Assembly: GCA_963210315.1 (NCBI GenBank)
Contig: OY723241.1
Coordinates: forward strand, 2,108,001-2,172,000
Source: Rhynchopus euleeides
Lineage: Eukaryota > Euglenozoa > Diplonemea > Diplonemida > Diplonemidae
DNA length: 64,000 nt
Direction of reading: 5' to 3'
The position numbers and the translations under genes were made by a program. The notes under the pieces were generated by a model. That model searched no databases, had not been told where the DNA came from, and saw only the letters and a program-made list of their open reading frames with translations. How positions within the stretch are numbered: the stretch's first letter is position 1; every line of letters starts with the position of its first letter. Below, in pieces: positions 21,762 through 32,688 of the stretch.

Positions 21762-23048
21762 ATGTCGTGCCCCTTCGGATATGGCAGTGCACCTGGGGGT
21801 GCTGCAGCTGCTGCGGGCCCGACCGGCCCGGCGCGTGGGCGTGTCGCGTCCTCCTCGGAGGAGGCCCGCAAGCGCTTCAGCGTGCTCGGGTTTGAGACGG
21901 AGGTTGACGAGACGCAGAGCTTCACCAACGCCAAGCGCGACCGCCTCTGCAACTACACCGACTACATCCAGACGGAGGCGCTGCTGGGCCTGCAGGAGGG
22001 GGAGAGCATCATGAAGCCTGACCGCACCGGCATGATGCACCACGAGGAGCTGCTGTTCATCATCACCCATCAGTCCATCGAGCTGTGGTTCAAGGTGCTG
22101 CTGAAGGACCTGCTGAAGGGGCGCCAGCTGATCGAGGAGAGCTACCAGGCAGGGCAGCAGAAGCACGGCTTCGGGTCGTGGAAGCAGCTGGAGCTGGTAG
22201 GACACTACCTGCGCAGGGCGACCATGATCTTCCACCACTCCTCCGACACGTTTGCGGTGCTGCAGACGATGCACCCCGCTGACTTCCTGGAGTTCCGCGA
22301 CTACCTCGTGCCTGCCAGCGGGTTCCAGTCTTACCAGTTCCGCCAGATCGAGATTCTCCTGGGGACTGACGAGACGGAGCGTGCCATGTGCAACGACGCG
22401 CATGTGTTCACCGCACTCCACGAAGACCAGAAGAAGTCATGCGAGGACCAGATTGCGGAGGGGCGCACCCTGAAGACGGCAACCGAGGACCTGCTGCTGA
22501 ATGTGAATGTCCCGGAGTCCTTCATGGACCACTTCTACAAGGCAACGGAGGACCTGCACACATCCCGCCAGACGGGGCTTGCGCACCACACGTCTGACAA
22601 GGCGCGTGAGCTGGCGAAGGAGGCTGTGGAGCAGATCCGCTCCGTCGTCATCGCACCGAACAGCAACCGCCCCTCCAACGACCCCGAGCAGGCCCGTGCA
22701 CAGAAGGTGATCGAGGCGGCGCTGTACGTCAGCAGCTACCGTGCGGAGCACCCCCACTTTGCGGTGCTCAGCGAGATCCTGGACGAGCTGATCGCCCTGG
22801 AGGAGGGTCTGCTGCTGTTCCGCGCGCGCCACCTGCACAACGTGGAGCGTGTTATCGGGCGCCGTGTCGGGACAGGCGGGTCTTCCGGTGTGGAGTACCT
22901 CGAGAAGACACGCACCTACCGCATCTTCACCACGCTGTGGTCGCTGCGCCAGATCTTCATCCGGTCGTCCATCCTCCCCCCTCTGTCGCAGCTGCACGAC
23001 GGGAAGAACATCAACGACATCACGCTGTTCAAGGAGGGTGCGCAGTAG
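21762..23048 (+). CDS. TDO2: Tryptophan 2,3-dioxygenase
   Basis: The 428-residue haem enzyme opens L-tryptophan to N-formylkynurenine with O2, the first step of the kynurenine pathway, in the cytosol. FIITHQSIELWFK (99-111) carries the distal-pocket His103. DFLEFRDYLVPASGFQSYQFR (174-194) carries the substrate-carboxylate Arg194. RARHLHNVERVIG (354-366) carries the proximal haem ligand His357. GTGGSSG (370-376) carries the Thr that contacts the substrate. All match the human enzyme positions H76, R144, H328 and T342. The start at 21762 has a good context (CACCATG). The first 40 residues are Ala/Gly-rich and unlike the family core. No intron. The length is near the usual 380-420 residues. An Ala/Glu-rich insertion (about 225-320) corresponds to the variable helical region. 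Confidence 0.96.
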   Translation: MSCPFGYGSAPGGAAAAAGPTGPARGRVASSSEEARKRFSVLGFETEVDETQSFTNAKRDRLCNYTDYIQTEALLGLQEGESIMKPDRTGMMHHEELLFIITHQSIELWFKVLLKDLLKGRQLIEESYQAGQQKHGFGSWKQLELVGHYLRRATMIFHHSSDTFAVLQTMHPADFLEFRDYLVPASGFQSYQFRQIEILLGTDETERAMCNDAHVFTALHEDQKKSCEDQIAEGRTLKTATEDLLLNVNVPESFMDHFYKATEDLHTSRQTGLAHHTSDKARELAKEAVEQIRSVVIAPNSNRPSNDPEQARAQKVIEAALYVSSYRAEHPHFAVLSEILDELIALEEGLLLFRARHLHNVERVIGRRVGTGGSSGVEYLEKTRTYRIFTTLWSLRQIFIRSSILPPLSQLHDGKNINDITLFKEGAQ

Positions 23049-24101
23049 TGCCCCTCGGCGAACGCCTTGCCCTGCTCTGCCCCACCCCCTACCCCGTGTG
23101 CCCATCGCGCCATCTGCGTGCAGCTGGTCGGCATACCGCATCCCCAGGCACCCTAGGCTTTCTATAGCCAGAGCCACCCCTCCTCCACCCGCACCCCTGC
23201 TGGATGAACGAAAAAAATGAACAAAAAAAAATGATATCTCGTATCCCGCGGCGATGCTACCCTGGGCCTGCTGTGTGCTGCAACAAAAGGAAGTCTGTCG
23301 CTGCCCCCCCCACCCCACCCCGCGAGATAGAGTCGGGTGTATTTTTTGGATGATACGATGGAAGCAAACCGGAGGGGGTGGGGGGTGGGGGGGGGGGGGG
23401 GGCATTACTTTGCTGCTTGGGCACGCTACTTACCGTGACCCAGAGCAAAAAGCGGTTAAAATTGCTTCGAGGAGAAGAAAGGGTTTGCGAGGCACACCCT
23501 GCCCCCTCCCCTCCCCCCACCCCTGGATAGACGCTGGCCCCGAGTTGGGTTGCCAGAGTTGGCATTCCAAAACATGGGGGGAAAGGGAGGTGGCCGCTGT
23601 GTTCTGTTTCGGGTGGTGGGGGAGGGTGTGGGTGTGTGTGGGATTTTTCCCGTGTGGACAGCTGTGTTGATCCTGTGTTTTTGGCGGAGAGGTGTGGGGT
23701 TCTGATAGGGGATTGTGTTGCGCAGTGTGTGCAGCGGAGGGGAAAGAGTTCTTGCGGTGGGAGGGAATTTTGCATCAAAAAGTGAGCAGAGGGCTGGCGG
23801 GTGAGGGGGCGGGGGTAGGTGAAGGGTGAAGCTCTCTTGCACGGCATGGCTGCAAAGAAAAAAACGAACACTAGTTACGTGCGTGTGAGTCACGCCCCTC
23901 GCCCCCCCCACACCCCCCTTGCCCCCCGTGCCATTCGGGTTCTTTTTTTGGATTATCTCGTGTGCTATGTGTCATCCCACCTGCCCCACCTCCGGTCCCG
24001 CCACCCGCCTCCAGCTCTGTTGGCAGTCTGTTTCCGTGTTTTCGTTCTGGGTGGTGGTGGGGGTTTGCTATTGTCGGAATTTTGTGCGTGCTGCATGCTT
24101 A
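23049..24101. other. 3' flank of dioxygenase gene, no gene
   Basis: A-runs followed by ATGATATCTC at 23224-23240 resemble the FYVE 3' flank. The rest is G/C-run low complexity (23290-23410, 23600-23650, 23900-23930) with no convincing ORF. Confidence 0.4.
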
Positions 24102-25394
24102 CTGGGGGGGGTCAAATAATTGTAACCCCTACGATTATTTAGCGACGCGGTCTGTATAAATCGGGTGTCCCAAAATTTACAAATTTTCAACGGTGGTGAA
24201 TAATCGTAGGGGTTACGATTATTCACTTTTGGCAAAAATTTACCCGTTTTGCTGTTCAGAATGTCAATTGGTGGGGTGGGGGTGGGTGTGGGTCGCATTC
24301 TCGGCCTGTCTCACCGGCATTCCGTGCACACAGCAACAGCACCGGTGGAAACTGGCCATAGCACCCCGGTGGGCCACCAGGAGGGGAGGGACCCGGTGTG
24401 AGGCGCTTGAGTCATCCAGATGGGCACACGGTGGGGTCCGACACCCGATGTCGGACCCTGTGGGTTACCCGTTTTTTAGGTACCCTCCACACCCAGTGCG
24501 CGCTCGACCGTCGAATGGTTTTTCTGGTCCCGTGCACTTCCCTGCCTGCCACACCACCCCCTCGACCCCATCCCCAGCACCAGAGCGTCGTTGGCTGGCG
24601 TGCGCGGGGCACGCGTCGAATACCGATGACGGGGCCTGTGTTCCTGGGGCGCTGACGAGGTCCGAAGGGATTGACGCCTTGGCTCAGTCCTTACGTTTGG
24701 ATGAGGGCGTGGTTTTTGACGTAGCGGGAGCCCTCAAGAATACAGCACAGCTGCACCTGCTCTTGCGCCGTCTCCAGTTCGCATAGTCCCTTCGTATGAC
24801 GGTGACTGGGAGCCCTGGCTGTCCCGATCTATTTCAATGACTGTATCAGTTTCCAGCCTAGTTCCCATGCTTGGGTGCTTGGCTCGGGTGCACCCTTCGA
24901 GGTGGTACAGAGAATGCAAAGAGAGTCCACAGGGCGGAGCCCCCCAGCCGCCGGAGGCCACGGTAGTGGACATCTGTTCCTTGTGGGGACTGTGTCCATC
25001 TTCCTGAGGTTGCGTATGGGCCACCCCAGAATTTTGGTGCCCCCCCCCCCCCCCCCAGGCTCACCTCACTGGCAGGGAACCTGGGGGCGGGGGGGCCTCA
25101 AACCATACTCTCTTCCACCCATTAAACTCGGGGCATGTGTGCTCCGACATGTGGGGTGACTCAATCACTGGTCTATGACGACCGATTCTCCACTTTGTAC
25201 AGCCTGAGTGGGATCCCTGCTGTTCCTGTTGCTTGATCTTCTGAGGAAAAGTCAGAAATTTGGCCAAAAGTGAATAATCGTAACCCCTACGATTATTCAA
25301 AACAAATTTACGTATAAATGGCCCAGAAAATGTTGTACAATTAATCGCCCCCTTACGATTATTCGACTACTTACGATTAATTGCCCCCCCCCAG
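24102..25394. mobile_element. CTGGGG-ended TA-duplicating element C
   Basis: CTGGGGGGGGTCAAATAATT at 24102 is matched at the other end by AATTGCCCCCCCCCAG ending at 25394, with TA directly outside both ends. Subterminal copies of AATAATCGTAGGGGTTACGA and its partner form near-perfect palindromes at 24118-24140, 24199-24225 and 25270-25300. The centre holds one copy of the dispersed CCGCCGGAGGCCACGGTAGT hairpin repeat (24948-24970) and short unassigned open frames (24590-24786). It has the same end type as element B. Confidence 0.6.
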
Positions 25395-26669
25395 TAAGCT
25401 GCTGCTGAGCTGGCCTTCCTTCTTCTCCCTTCTTTCGCCTCCTGACGCCTTGGCACATTTGTCATGGCAGCATTGAGTCTGAACCAACGCAACGGTTCAC
25501 TCTGCGTTGGGTATCCGGCCCTGGCCTGCAGCACCGACACTACCCCCCTCTCCCCAACCGACACCATCCGAAAAATAATCAGTAAATCTCGCAACCCAGA
25601 GTCGCCTCGGTAATGCTGTTGCTGCTGCCTTGCATGGGTTGGGCTGATAAGGCCCTAATAATGCGTCATCCCTTGACGGGCGCGTCGCGCTGATATTTTT
25701 TACCTCCTCCGTTTCACCTGTGTTGTTCGCAATATCCCAGCACATACGGGTCAAAGCTGCAGTGTTTGTGGGGTGCGCGCACCCTTTTCACCTGTGTTGC
25801 AGCAACGAGGGGGGTAGGGTCGAGGGAAACCAACCTGAAAGCCCCCCTGGATTCCCGGTGGGTGTTGGTGTGCAATGTGCAGTCGTGATCGCATCTAATG
25901 CAGGGTGCTCGGCGGAATCAGTGGCGATCCGCCTTCAAGGGGTTGGCCGCACTGTCCACATTCCCTCCCCCACCCCCCACCCCAAGCGATGTGTTCAAAT
26001 AAGTCACACACGCCGAGGTGTTTCGTTTGTCTGGAGAGTGAACAGGGCAGGCAAATGGGCAAGATTATTCAGACCTGTCTCTGTCGGTGCAGGTCTGTAC
26101 GCTGGGGGGGTCCCAAAAACCGCTCGGAAAAAAGGTTCAAATAAAACGAACAGCTTCCCTCTCCACGTGTTCCACACAAGAACCTCGTAAAAATATGCAA
26201 AAACAAGACAGGACAACAGGGCTTTTTATCCATCAGGCCCTCCAAAAAAACGTTCAAAATCGTCCAAACCATACAAACCCCTCTCCTCCTCTACAGGCCA
26301 CTCTTCCGAAAAAATCTACATCAGCAAACGAAAAGGCGGCCCAAAAAACGAAAAGGGCAAGAGGGAGGTGTGGTGGCGGTGGTGGTGGTGGTGGGTCCCC
26401 ATCCCCAGCCCCCCCCCCCCCCCCCGTTTTTTTCATTTCATACTTTATGTTCTACAGCAGCCAGCAACAAAAAGATCCTGGGCCGACATCCGAAGTCTCA
26501 AGACGATCCGGTGGTTCCGCCACCCCCACCCCCCTCTCCTACGGCACGCCGTGCCCTTTTTCTGCCAAACATGGCGTCTTGCACTTGGCGTTGCCTCAAC
26601 ACGTCTGCCCCCCCACCACCACACACCCACCCCGCCACCCCTCCCAGCCACACCTGGGGTGTGCCTGCC
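25395..26669. other. Intergenic region upstream of fucosyltransferase
   Basis: I see no gene. A GT-rich/C-rich tract (26370-26430) precedes the fucosyltransferase. The frame of that gene stays open upstream from 26370, but this part is Pro/His low complexity. Confidence 0.4.
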
Positions 26670-28658
26670 ATGAAGCCGCACCACCGCGGTCCCAGCCTCG
26701 TGGGGCGGCTAGCCCCTGCTGTGATTGTCGTGGTGCTGGTCACGCTGTACCTAAGCTTTGTCGTGTCATCGCTGCACGGCAACGGTGACAGCCTCGAGAC
26801 CCTTGTGAGGAAGCACAGGCGGGGGCACTACGGCTCTGATGACGGGGGGTCTGACACGTTGCCCAGCCGGCGGCGCGCGAAGCACGGCAGCGATGAAGAC
26901 GATGAAGATATCGATGCTCGCCCACGGCACACACGGCATACACGGAACACACGGGATACACAGGACAGGCCCAGGCACCTCAGACAGGCAGCGCTCCGTG
27001 AGGAGGCAGAGTCCTCTGAGGGAGACGGCGACGAAGGGGGCGATCCCGACACACATGCCCCGGCACGGCACCGCCTTGCGAGGCACCGCCAGGCCGAGGA
27101 GAGCGACACAGAGGGCAGCGAGGAGGCTGCGGAGGATGGGGAGCGCGACCCGCACGCCGGCAAGCGGGGCAGCCGCAAGGCCCGGGTGGATGCCGATGGC
27201 GACGCCAGCGGGGATGCGGAGGAGGAGGCAGGTGAAGGTGGCGGTGATGGCAGTGGTGGTGGCGCGCGGAAGCGTTCCAGTCACAAGGGTGGCGGTGGCG
27301 AGGGGGCCCGTGCGGGCAGGGCGCGCGGGGCGGAGGGTACCGACGACGAGGGCAGCAGCAGCGGGGGAGGGGAGGAGGATGCTGTGAACAGGCTGCTGCA
27401 GATGTACAGCGATGTCGACCTCAGCGAGCTGCCCGAGGGCGAGGCGCAGTTCTACGACGAGGGGGAATATCGGAAGTATTGGGCTGACCCGCAGGTGCAG
27501 AAGGCGAAGGAGCTGCTGCAGAGGTACACCGTGTTTCACAACACGAAGGTGCAGGAGGGGTCGGTGCAGGGCGCCATCGTCGTGACCCCCGTCGGGCAGC
27601 TGTGCAACAGGCTGATGACCATCACCAGCGGGTTCGTGCTTGCGCTTCTGACAAAAAAGGTGCTTCTCGTTGACGACAGCCAGTTCTACTGCTCGATGAA
27701 CGACCTCTTCGACCAACCGGGGTTCCGCTGGCTGCGGCATCAGGCGGGGGTCAACGTGGCGACGCAGGCCACCATCATGAACCCTGACCACCCTCCGTGG
27801 CCCCACACGGAGAAGCTTCTGTGCCAGGACCTCTCGAGAGCGTACCCTGGAAATGTGCTGCTGCGCATGAATCAGTATATCGTACCCTTCCTGGCGTGGA
27901 ACCCGCACTACCGCAGCGCACTGCAAGGTGTGTTCTCCAACACTCAGCTTCACCGGTTCAGCCATGGCTACACTGCGTACGATGATCTCGACATATTCAC
28001 GCCGGTGGCACGGTTCCTCTTCCGCCCGACGAAAGACCTGCTGTCAAAGAAGCACCAGTTCATGAAGAATCACTTCAAGGGGAAGCGTGTTGTCGGGATG
28101 CAGGTGCGCAGTGGCAACGACTTCACGCAGAACTTCATGAAGCCGAAGGACTGGCATCTGTACGAGAAGTGTGGGGAGGATGATGCGGCAGAGGACCAGG
28201 ATGCTGTGTACTTCGTCGCAACCGACACCGCAGAGGGGCGTGAGGCTGCCGAGAAGAACCTGAAAAACGGAGAGGTCGTATTCGGGCCGGGGCCCTTCCT
28301 CCGCAGCAACAACCCGAAGGGCGTGCAGATGGCACTGCTGGACGTGCTGCTGCTTGCAGAGGCAGATGCGCTGATCACCACAGCGTGGTCCTCCTTTGGG
28401 TACATGGCAGCAGGGCTTCGTGGGAAGCCGAAGGTTATCGTGTCTGACTTCAAGAAGGGCGGGGATAAGCCCGTCCCGCAGGATGTGGAGCAGTTCTTCA
28501 TGGGTGTGCCGCACAAGTCGGACAAGCGTGTCATCTGTGCCAAGCCACCATCGCATCAGCCGTGTTTCCACAAGTTCGCCAACTGGGGGTCCCGTGAGGC
28601 CAGCTGCTTTGATCCTGAGATGATTCAGAAAGAGATGCTTTCCAACAGGTACTGCTGA
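26670..28658 (+). CDS. GT37-type fucosyltransferase, Golgi type II membrane protein
   Basis: 662 residues from the ATG at 26670 (GCCATG context). Another in-frame ATG at 26571, also in good context, would add 33 Pro-rich residues. A short basic cytosolic tail and one membrane anchor (about 13-34) give the type II topology of Golgi glycosyltransferases. A long Asp/Glu/Arg/Gly low-complexity stem follows (40-245). The catalytic part (about 250-662) has VGQLCNRLMTITSGFVLALL then KVLLVDD (near 305-335), GMQVRSG (near 475), ADALITTAWSSFGYMAAGL (about 564-582) and a C-terminal QPCFH...CFD. These match the plant FUT1/GT37 blocks (GLGNRMLSL..FLYALLT.RVLLVD, GIQIR, DVLVTSAWSTFGYVAQGL, EPCFH..C). The expected reaction is transfer of fucose from GDP-fucose to a glycan. 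The acceptor is unknown, and plant xyloglucan should not be assumed. Confidence 0.87.
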   Translation: MKPHHRGPSLVGRLAPAVIVVVLVTLYLSFVVSSLHGNGDSLETLVRKHRRGHYGSDDGGSDTLPSRRRAKHGSDEDDEDIDARPRHTRHTRNTRDTQDRPRHLRQAALREEAESSEGDGDEGGDPDTHAPARHRLARHRQAEESDTEGSEEAAEDGERDPHAGKRGSRKARVDADGDASGDAEEEAGEGGGDGSGGGARKRSSHKGGGGEGARAGRARGAEGTDDEGSSSGGGEEDAVNRLLQMYSDVDLSELPEGEAQFYDEGEYRKYWADPQVQKAKELLQRYTVFHNTKVQEGSVQGAIVVTPVGQLCNRLMTITSGFVLALLTKKVLLVDDSQFYCSMNDLFDQPGFRWLRHQAGVNVATQATIMNPDHPPWPHTEKLLCQDLSRAYPGNVLLRMNQYIVPFLAWNPHYRSALQGVFSNTQLHRFSHGYTAYDDLDIFTPVARFLFRPTKDLLSKKHQFMKNHFKGKRVVGMQVRSGNDFTQNFMKPKDWHLYEKCGEDDAAEDQDAVYFVATDTAEGREAAEKNLKNGEVVFGPGPFLRSNNPKGVQMALLDVLLLAEADALITTAWSSFGYMAAGLRGKPKVIVSDFKKGGDKPVPQDVEQFFMGVPHKSDKRVICAKPPSHQPCFHKFANWGSREASCFDPEMIQKEMLSNRYC

Positions 28659-28878
28659 TGGCAGCAGGGCCATGCACACTCGCCAGTTACAGGAGATCGT
28701 AAAGAACGAATAACCAAGTGCCCAGAGAAGAGGAGCGAGAGGGAACTGGCGTTGTTTTCTGTTTTCTGTTTGCATGCATGGCAATTTGCTGCGACTCTTG
28801 CTGCGTGATGTTGTTCTTTGGTGCCGCTCGCGATGCACGCACCACCCCACAGGATTCCCACCTCATAGAGGTGCCAAC

Positions 28879-30501
28879 ATGAAGGTGGACCTGCAAGATG
28901 TGGCGGCCCCTGCGAGCGAGGCGTCACCCCGGTCGATGCATGCCAAGGCCTACTTGCACAGCATCGGCGGTGCTTCACCACGCAGCTCCCGCCCTCCTGT
29001 GAAATGGAAGAAGCTGCAGAGCAGCGTCGACGTCAGCACCAAGCAGTACCAGGCCAAGGCAGGGAGTGGCCAGACGCAAGGAACGCAGCACCCACACCCT
29101 CACCAGCCCTTCAGCCCCTGGCTGGTTGACGTCCTGGACCCGTCTGTTGTCCACAAGTACTGGGAAGACGTTCCCCCGCCGCGGACAAAGTTCACAACTG
29201 TGGTCCACAATGGAAAGCTTGTGGTGTACGGCGGGGGTCTTCAGAAGGCATTCCACAGCGACCTGTACATCTACCACCTGCACAGCGACGACCCGACCAA
29301 GCAGGGCACGTGGGAGCGGATCCAGGAGGACGCCTCGCAGGTTGGGGGGCCCTGCGCCCGGCGCTCCCACAAGGCTGTGCTGCGGGGGAACGAGATGATC
29401 CTGTTCGGGGGCCGCGGCACATTCGGGCGCCTCAACGACGTCTTCTCTCTGAACCTGGACACCTACGAGTGGACCAACCGCACCCCCAGCTACATCAACG
29501 GCCCAGCTCCCGTCGAGCGCGCAGCGCATAGCTGTGTGCTGTGGCGCAACCGGAAGATGCTTGTGTACGGCGGTGACTACGAATCGAAGGAGGGCACACA
29601 GAGCTACCTGCAGGATGTGTGGGAACTGGACGTCAACACCTACTCTTGGCGTGAGCTGCACCCTGTCGGTGATATCCCTGCGGCTCGCCTGGGGCACGAC
29701 GCAGCGATCTCAGAGGACAGCATGTTCATCTTCGGGGGCTACCAACTGCCACGCCTGAACGACATTTTTGTCCTCGACCTCCTGTCGGGTGTGTGGCGGC
29801 GCGTGTGGCGCCTGCACGCCATCAAACCGACCTCCTTCCTGTCGATGGCGGCTGTGCCCGCCAGCCGCAGCCAGCCCAGGGAGAAGAAGGCACGGGTGGG
29901 GCGCACACAGGGCAAGGCCACCAACCCCTCCTGGCCATACCTCGAGGAGAACGGCGGCAGCGACCTGTGGTCCTCGGACGAGATCCCCAACGAACGCGCG
30001 TCGTCGCTGATCATCTGGGGAGGGAGCCACCCAGACACCAACACCTGCACAGACGTGCTGCTGCGCTTCGACATCGACTCTGAGTCCTTCGAGGAGCTGA
30101 GCGTGGTGGGGCAGAAGCCTTCGGCACGACTCGGGCAGGCAATGGCCCAATGCAACGGCAATGTGTACCTCATTGGCGGCTGTGATAACACGTATTATAA
30201 CGACATGTATGAGCTGGACCTCAGCGAACCTACGCTTCTTGAGACCATGCGGCACTATGTGCTGTCACGCGGTATTAAATACAAAGGCTTGGAAGACGAG
30301 GAATCGAACACAGCCTTCCTGCAGGTTGACGGCTTGGAGTGCGAATCTGTTTGCGACGAGTCGGACAACGAGGCGGATGCGAAACGGAGCAGCAGCCGTG
30401 CGCTGGCGCGCACCAGCTGCTCCTCCCTCGGCAGCTGCCAAGAAAAGTGCGCCGCAGCGCTAGCAACAGCCACCTCCTCGTCTGCGCTGAAACACACGTA
30501 G
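28879..30501 (+). CDS. Kelch-repeat protein
   Basis: 540 residues from the ATG at 28879 (CCAACATGA), only 220 bp after the fucosyltransferase stop and on the same strand. A variable N-terminus (1-100) precedes about six Kelch motifs (about 112-450). These show the diagnostic double-Gly strands (VVYGGG, ILFGGR, LVYGGD, FIFGGY, IIWGGS, YLIGGC), each followed by a D(I/V/L)(Y/F/W).LD or equivalent and a Trp. They should fold as a beta-propeller for protein binding. A basic insertion (about 325-350, REKKARVGR) interrupts the propeller. The C-terminal 90 residues are acidic, then Ser/Ala-rich. No BTB, F-box or other catalytic domain is visible, so the partner and pathway are unknown. An AATAAA lies at 30859, 360 bp past the stop. 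Confidence 0.9.
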   Translation: MKVDLQDVAAPASEASPRSMHAKAYLHSIGGASPRSSRPPVKWKKLQSSVDVSTKQYQAKAGSGQTQGTQHPHPHQPFSPWLVDVLDPSVVHKYWEDVPPPRTKFTTVVHNGKLVVYGGGLQKAFHSDLYIYHLHSDDPTKQGTWERIQEDASQVGGPCARRSHKAVLRGNEMILFGGRGTFGRLNDVFSLNLDTYEWTNRTPSYINGPAPVERAAHSCVLWRNRKMLVYGGDYESKEGTQSYLQDVWELDVNTYSWRELHPVGDIPAARLGHDAAISEDSMFIFGGYQLPRLNDIFVLDLLSGVWRRVWRLHAIKPTSFLSMAAVPASRSQPREKKARVGRTQGKATNPSWPYLEENGGSDLWSSDEIPNERASSLIIWGGSHPDTNTCTDVLLRFDIDSESFEELSVVGQKPSARLGQAMAQCNGNVYLIGGCDNTYYNDMYELDLSEPTLLETMRHYVLSRGIKYKGLEDEESNTAFLQVDGLECESVCDESDNEADAKRSSSRALARTSCSSLGSCQEKCAAALATATSSSALKHT

Positions 30502-32688
30502 ACCACCTCTCTGTTTCCACCCACCTCCCTCATCGTGCTGCGAGTGGTGCCGCTCTAAGGCCTCTGTGATGGCTCATCGACGCCCTTTCTCTTTTCCGTC
30601 TCTCCCCAAAGGGCACCACACGGCGCGCCTCGGTCGACGCTAGATTGCATCGAGGGCAGGCTGCTCTGTGCGCCCCACGGTTTAAAAGATTCAAGCGGCG
30701 GGTGCAACAGTGCGTGGGGGCGCAGCAGAGCTCTATCTCTCTCTCTCTCTCTCAGTGCAACCCTGCACTACCCCACAAGATGAAACGCGAAACAGAGCTA
30801 CATACAGTGGAGTGAACAGGCAGGAGGTGCGTCCTCAGCGGTGAGCCCTACGCTATGCAATAAACTGTTAACGTGTGTGAGTGTGTGCAGTCGTGTTTTT
30901 TTCTGTTGTGACTAAGAGAGCGGTCGGGGGCCCCGCCACGGCGGTGGTGTGCCAGCAGCCCTCCTCTCTCTGAGAGTCTCTCTTGTGGTGTTGATTCTTG
31001 CACTTCCGGTGGGTGTTCCTTTTGCCCACCGCTGCGGGGTCTCCCCCGGCCCTCCCCCGCCTTCTGGGGGGTGCTTATGCGGCCTGGGGGGATTCTTTGG
31101 GGCGGGTGGACCATCGGGGATCACGGCTCGATGCATCCACCCGCCCACCCACCCACTCATCTGCCCGCCCCGCTATGTTGTGGGGGGGAAAATACACGTT
31201 CAGGGATAAATGCGCTAACATCAACGAACGAAATAGTGGGGGAAAGAAAGACAACCACCCGAACAAGGGGGGTGTGGGGGGGGGGGGGGGGGGGGCGGGG
31301 GGAGGCACACGCAGCAGGTTGCGGCTAACCAGGTTGATACATTGATTCGGGGAAAAAGCTTTTTGTTTGAGCAGATGGCACGCTACACCAGCCTCCCCCT
31401 CGCACCCCCCGGCCTTTATCGTGCAATGCAGAGGTGGAGGGTTGTGGGGGAGAACCCCCCTGGCCTGCTCTCGGGGAAGCCGGCGCTGCGTGCCCCACCA
31501 CAGCCGCCTCCCCATGCCACCCACACATCCTCCGGGTGTGCGCGCCAAACTCCGCGCATAGAACGAACAAAAGGTGGTCAAATGGCTTTCTCCAATGCAG
31601 GGTTTCAACACACGGTTTTAGCAGTAGTCTGGTGAGGAAGTTGCAGTTTCTGCTAGCTCGTGCTAATTTTATGATCCCAAAAAAAAAAAGCAAAAGTGAG
31701 AGTCTTGTCGAGCCGACACTTCTCCCCCACCCCCCCGTTTCATGGAAGCCATTGGCTTTTGGAAATCAACAAATCAAACAGATTGTCTTTACCTAACGCC
31801 CCCCCCCCCCCTCTGTTTCAGGGAAGCCCTGTTGCAAATCTGCCACCGCCCACCCCCCCTTTGGCAAACGAAAAATTTCAGGCACCACCCCCGCCTCAAC
31901 AAATCCTTCCCGGACTGCCCGACATGTGCGCGGTCCGATCCCGTCTGCCGACGCGTTTTTAAGGTCCTACTCTTCTATTTCTTTCAGTTGGTGTTTCCCC
32001 CCCCCCCCTTCACCCCCTGGGAGACTTACTTTTCCATTGACTCTCGAAGATCAAACCCCCCCTCCCCCCTTCACCCCCCCCTCTCTGTTCCTGCGTTCTT
32101 CTCCACCCGCACGCGCTGTCCACACAAACCCTCTAAGGGCCTCTTTCCACCTACCCACCCACGCCACCACCCCCACGACCCCCAACCCCCACTCCAGCCG
32201 CCCACAGTGGCAAGATAGGAAGATGTGAACATTCCAACCTTGGGGCGTGGGGCGACAGGCCTTGCCACAAGCCCCCTCTGATGCAAGACTCTGCTGCAAG
32301 GCTCTCATGTCGGGGTGTGTGTGTGTTGGGGGGGGGGGGGTTCTTTGCTATAACCTGCCCCAGGTCACGGTAAAAAAGACTGTTGGCAGCGCACCGATGG
32401 ACACGCATACACGGACAGGTGCGCACGAACAATAGTCGGAGCCAAGTCGTAGCCAACTGGAGGTAGGCCCGGTCAACAGTCTCGCAGTTTGAGGTTGACT
32501 CCGGGTTGGCAGTCCGCTAGAAGGGACAGCGATTTTCGTCTCCAAATCAGTAAGGGGGGGGAGAAGAACCGATGGGTATTTGTCGATCGAGAGGACACCC
32601 CACAGCGCCTGCCGCAGGGGTGTGGTGTGTCCTGCATGATCTGCACAGTAAAGTTTCCTGCGCTGTTTGCACAACTCCAAAATAGATA
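30502..32688. other. Intergenic low-complexity region
   Basis: (CT)n at 30731-30752, a long G run at 31268-31295, A-run 31680-31690 and C runs near 31800 and 32000. 32018-32056 repeats a segment from 21568-21612. ORFs here are compositional. No RNA gene recognised. Confidence 0.45.
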
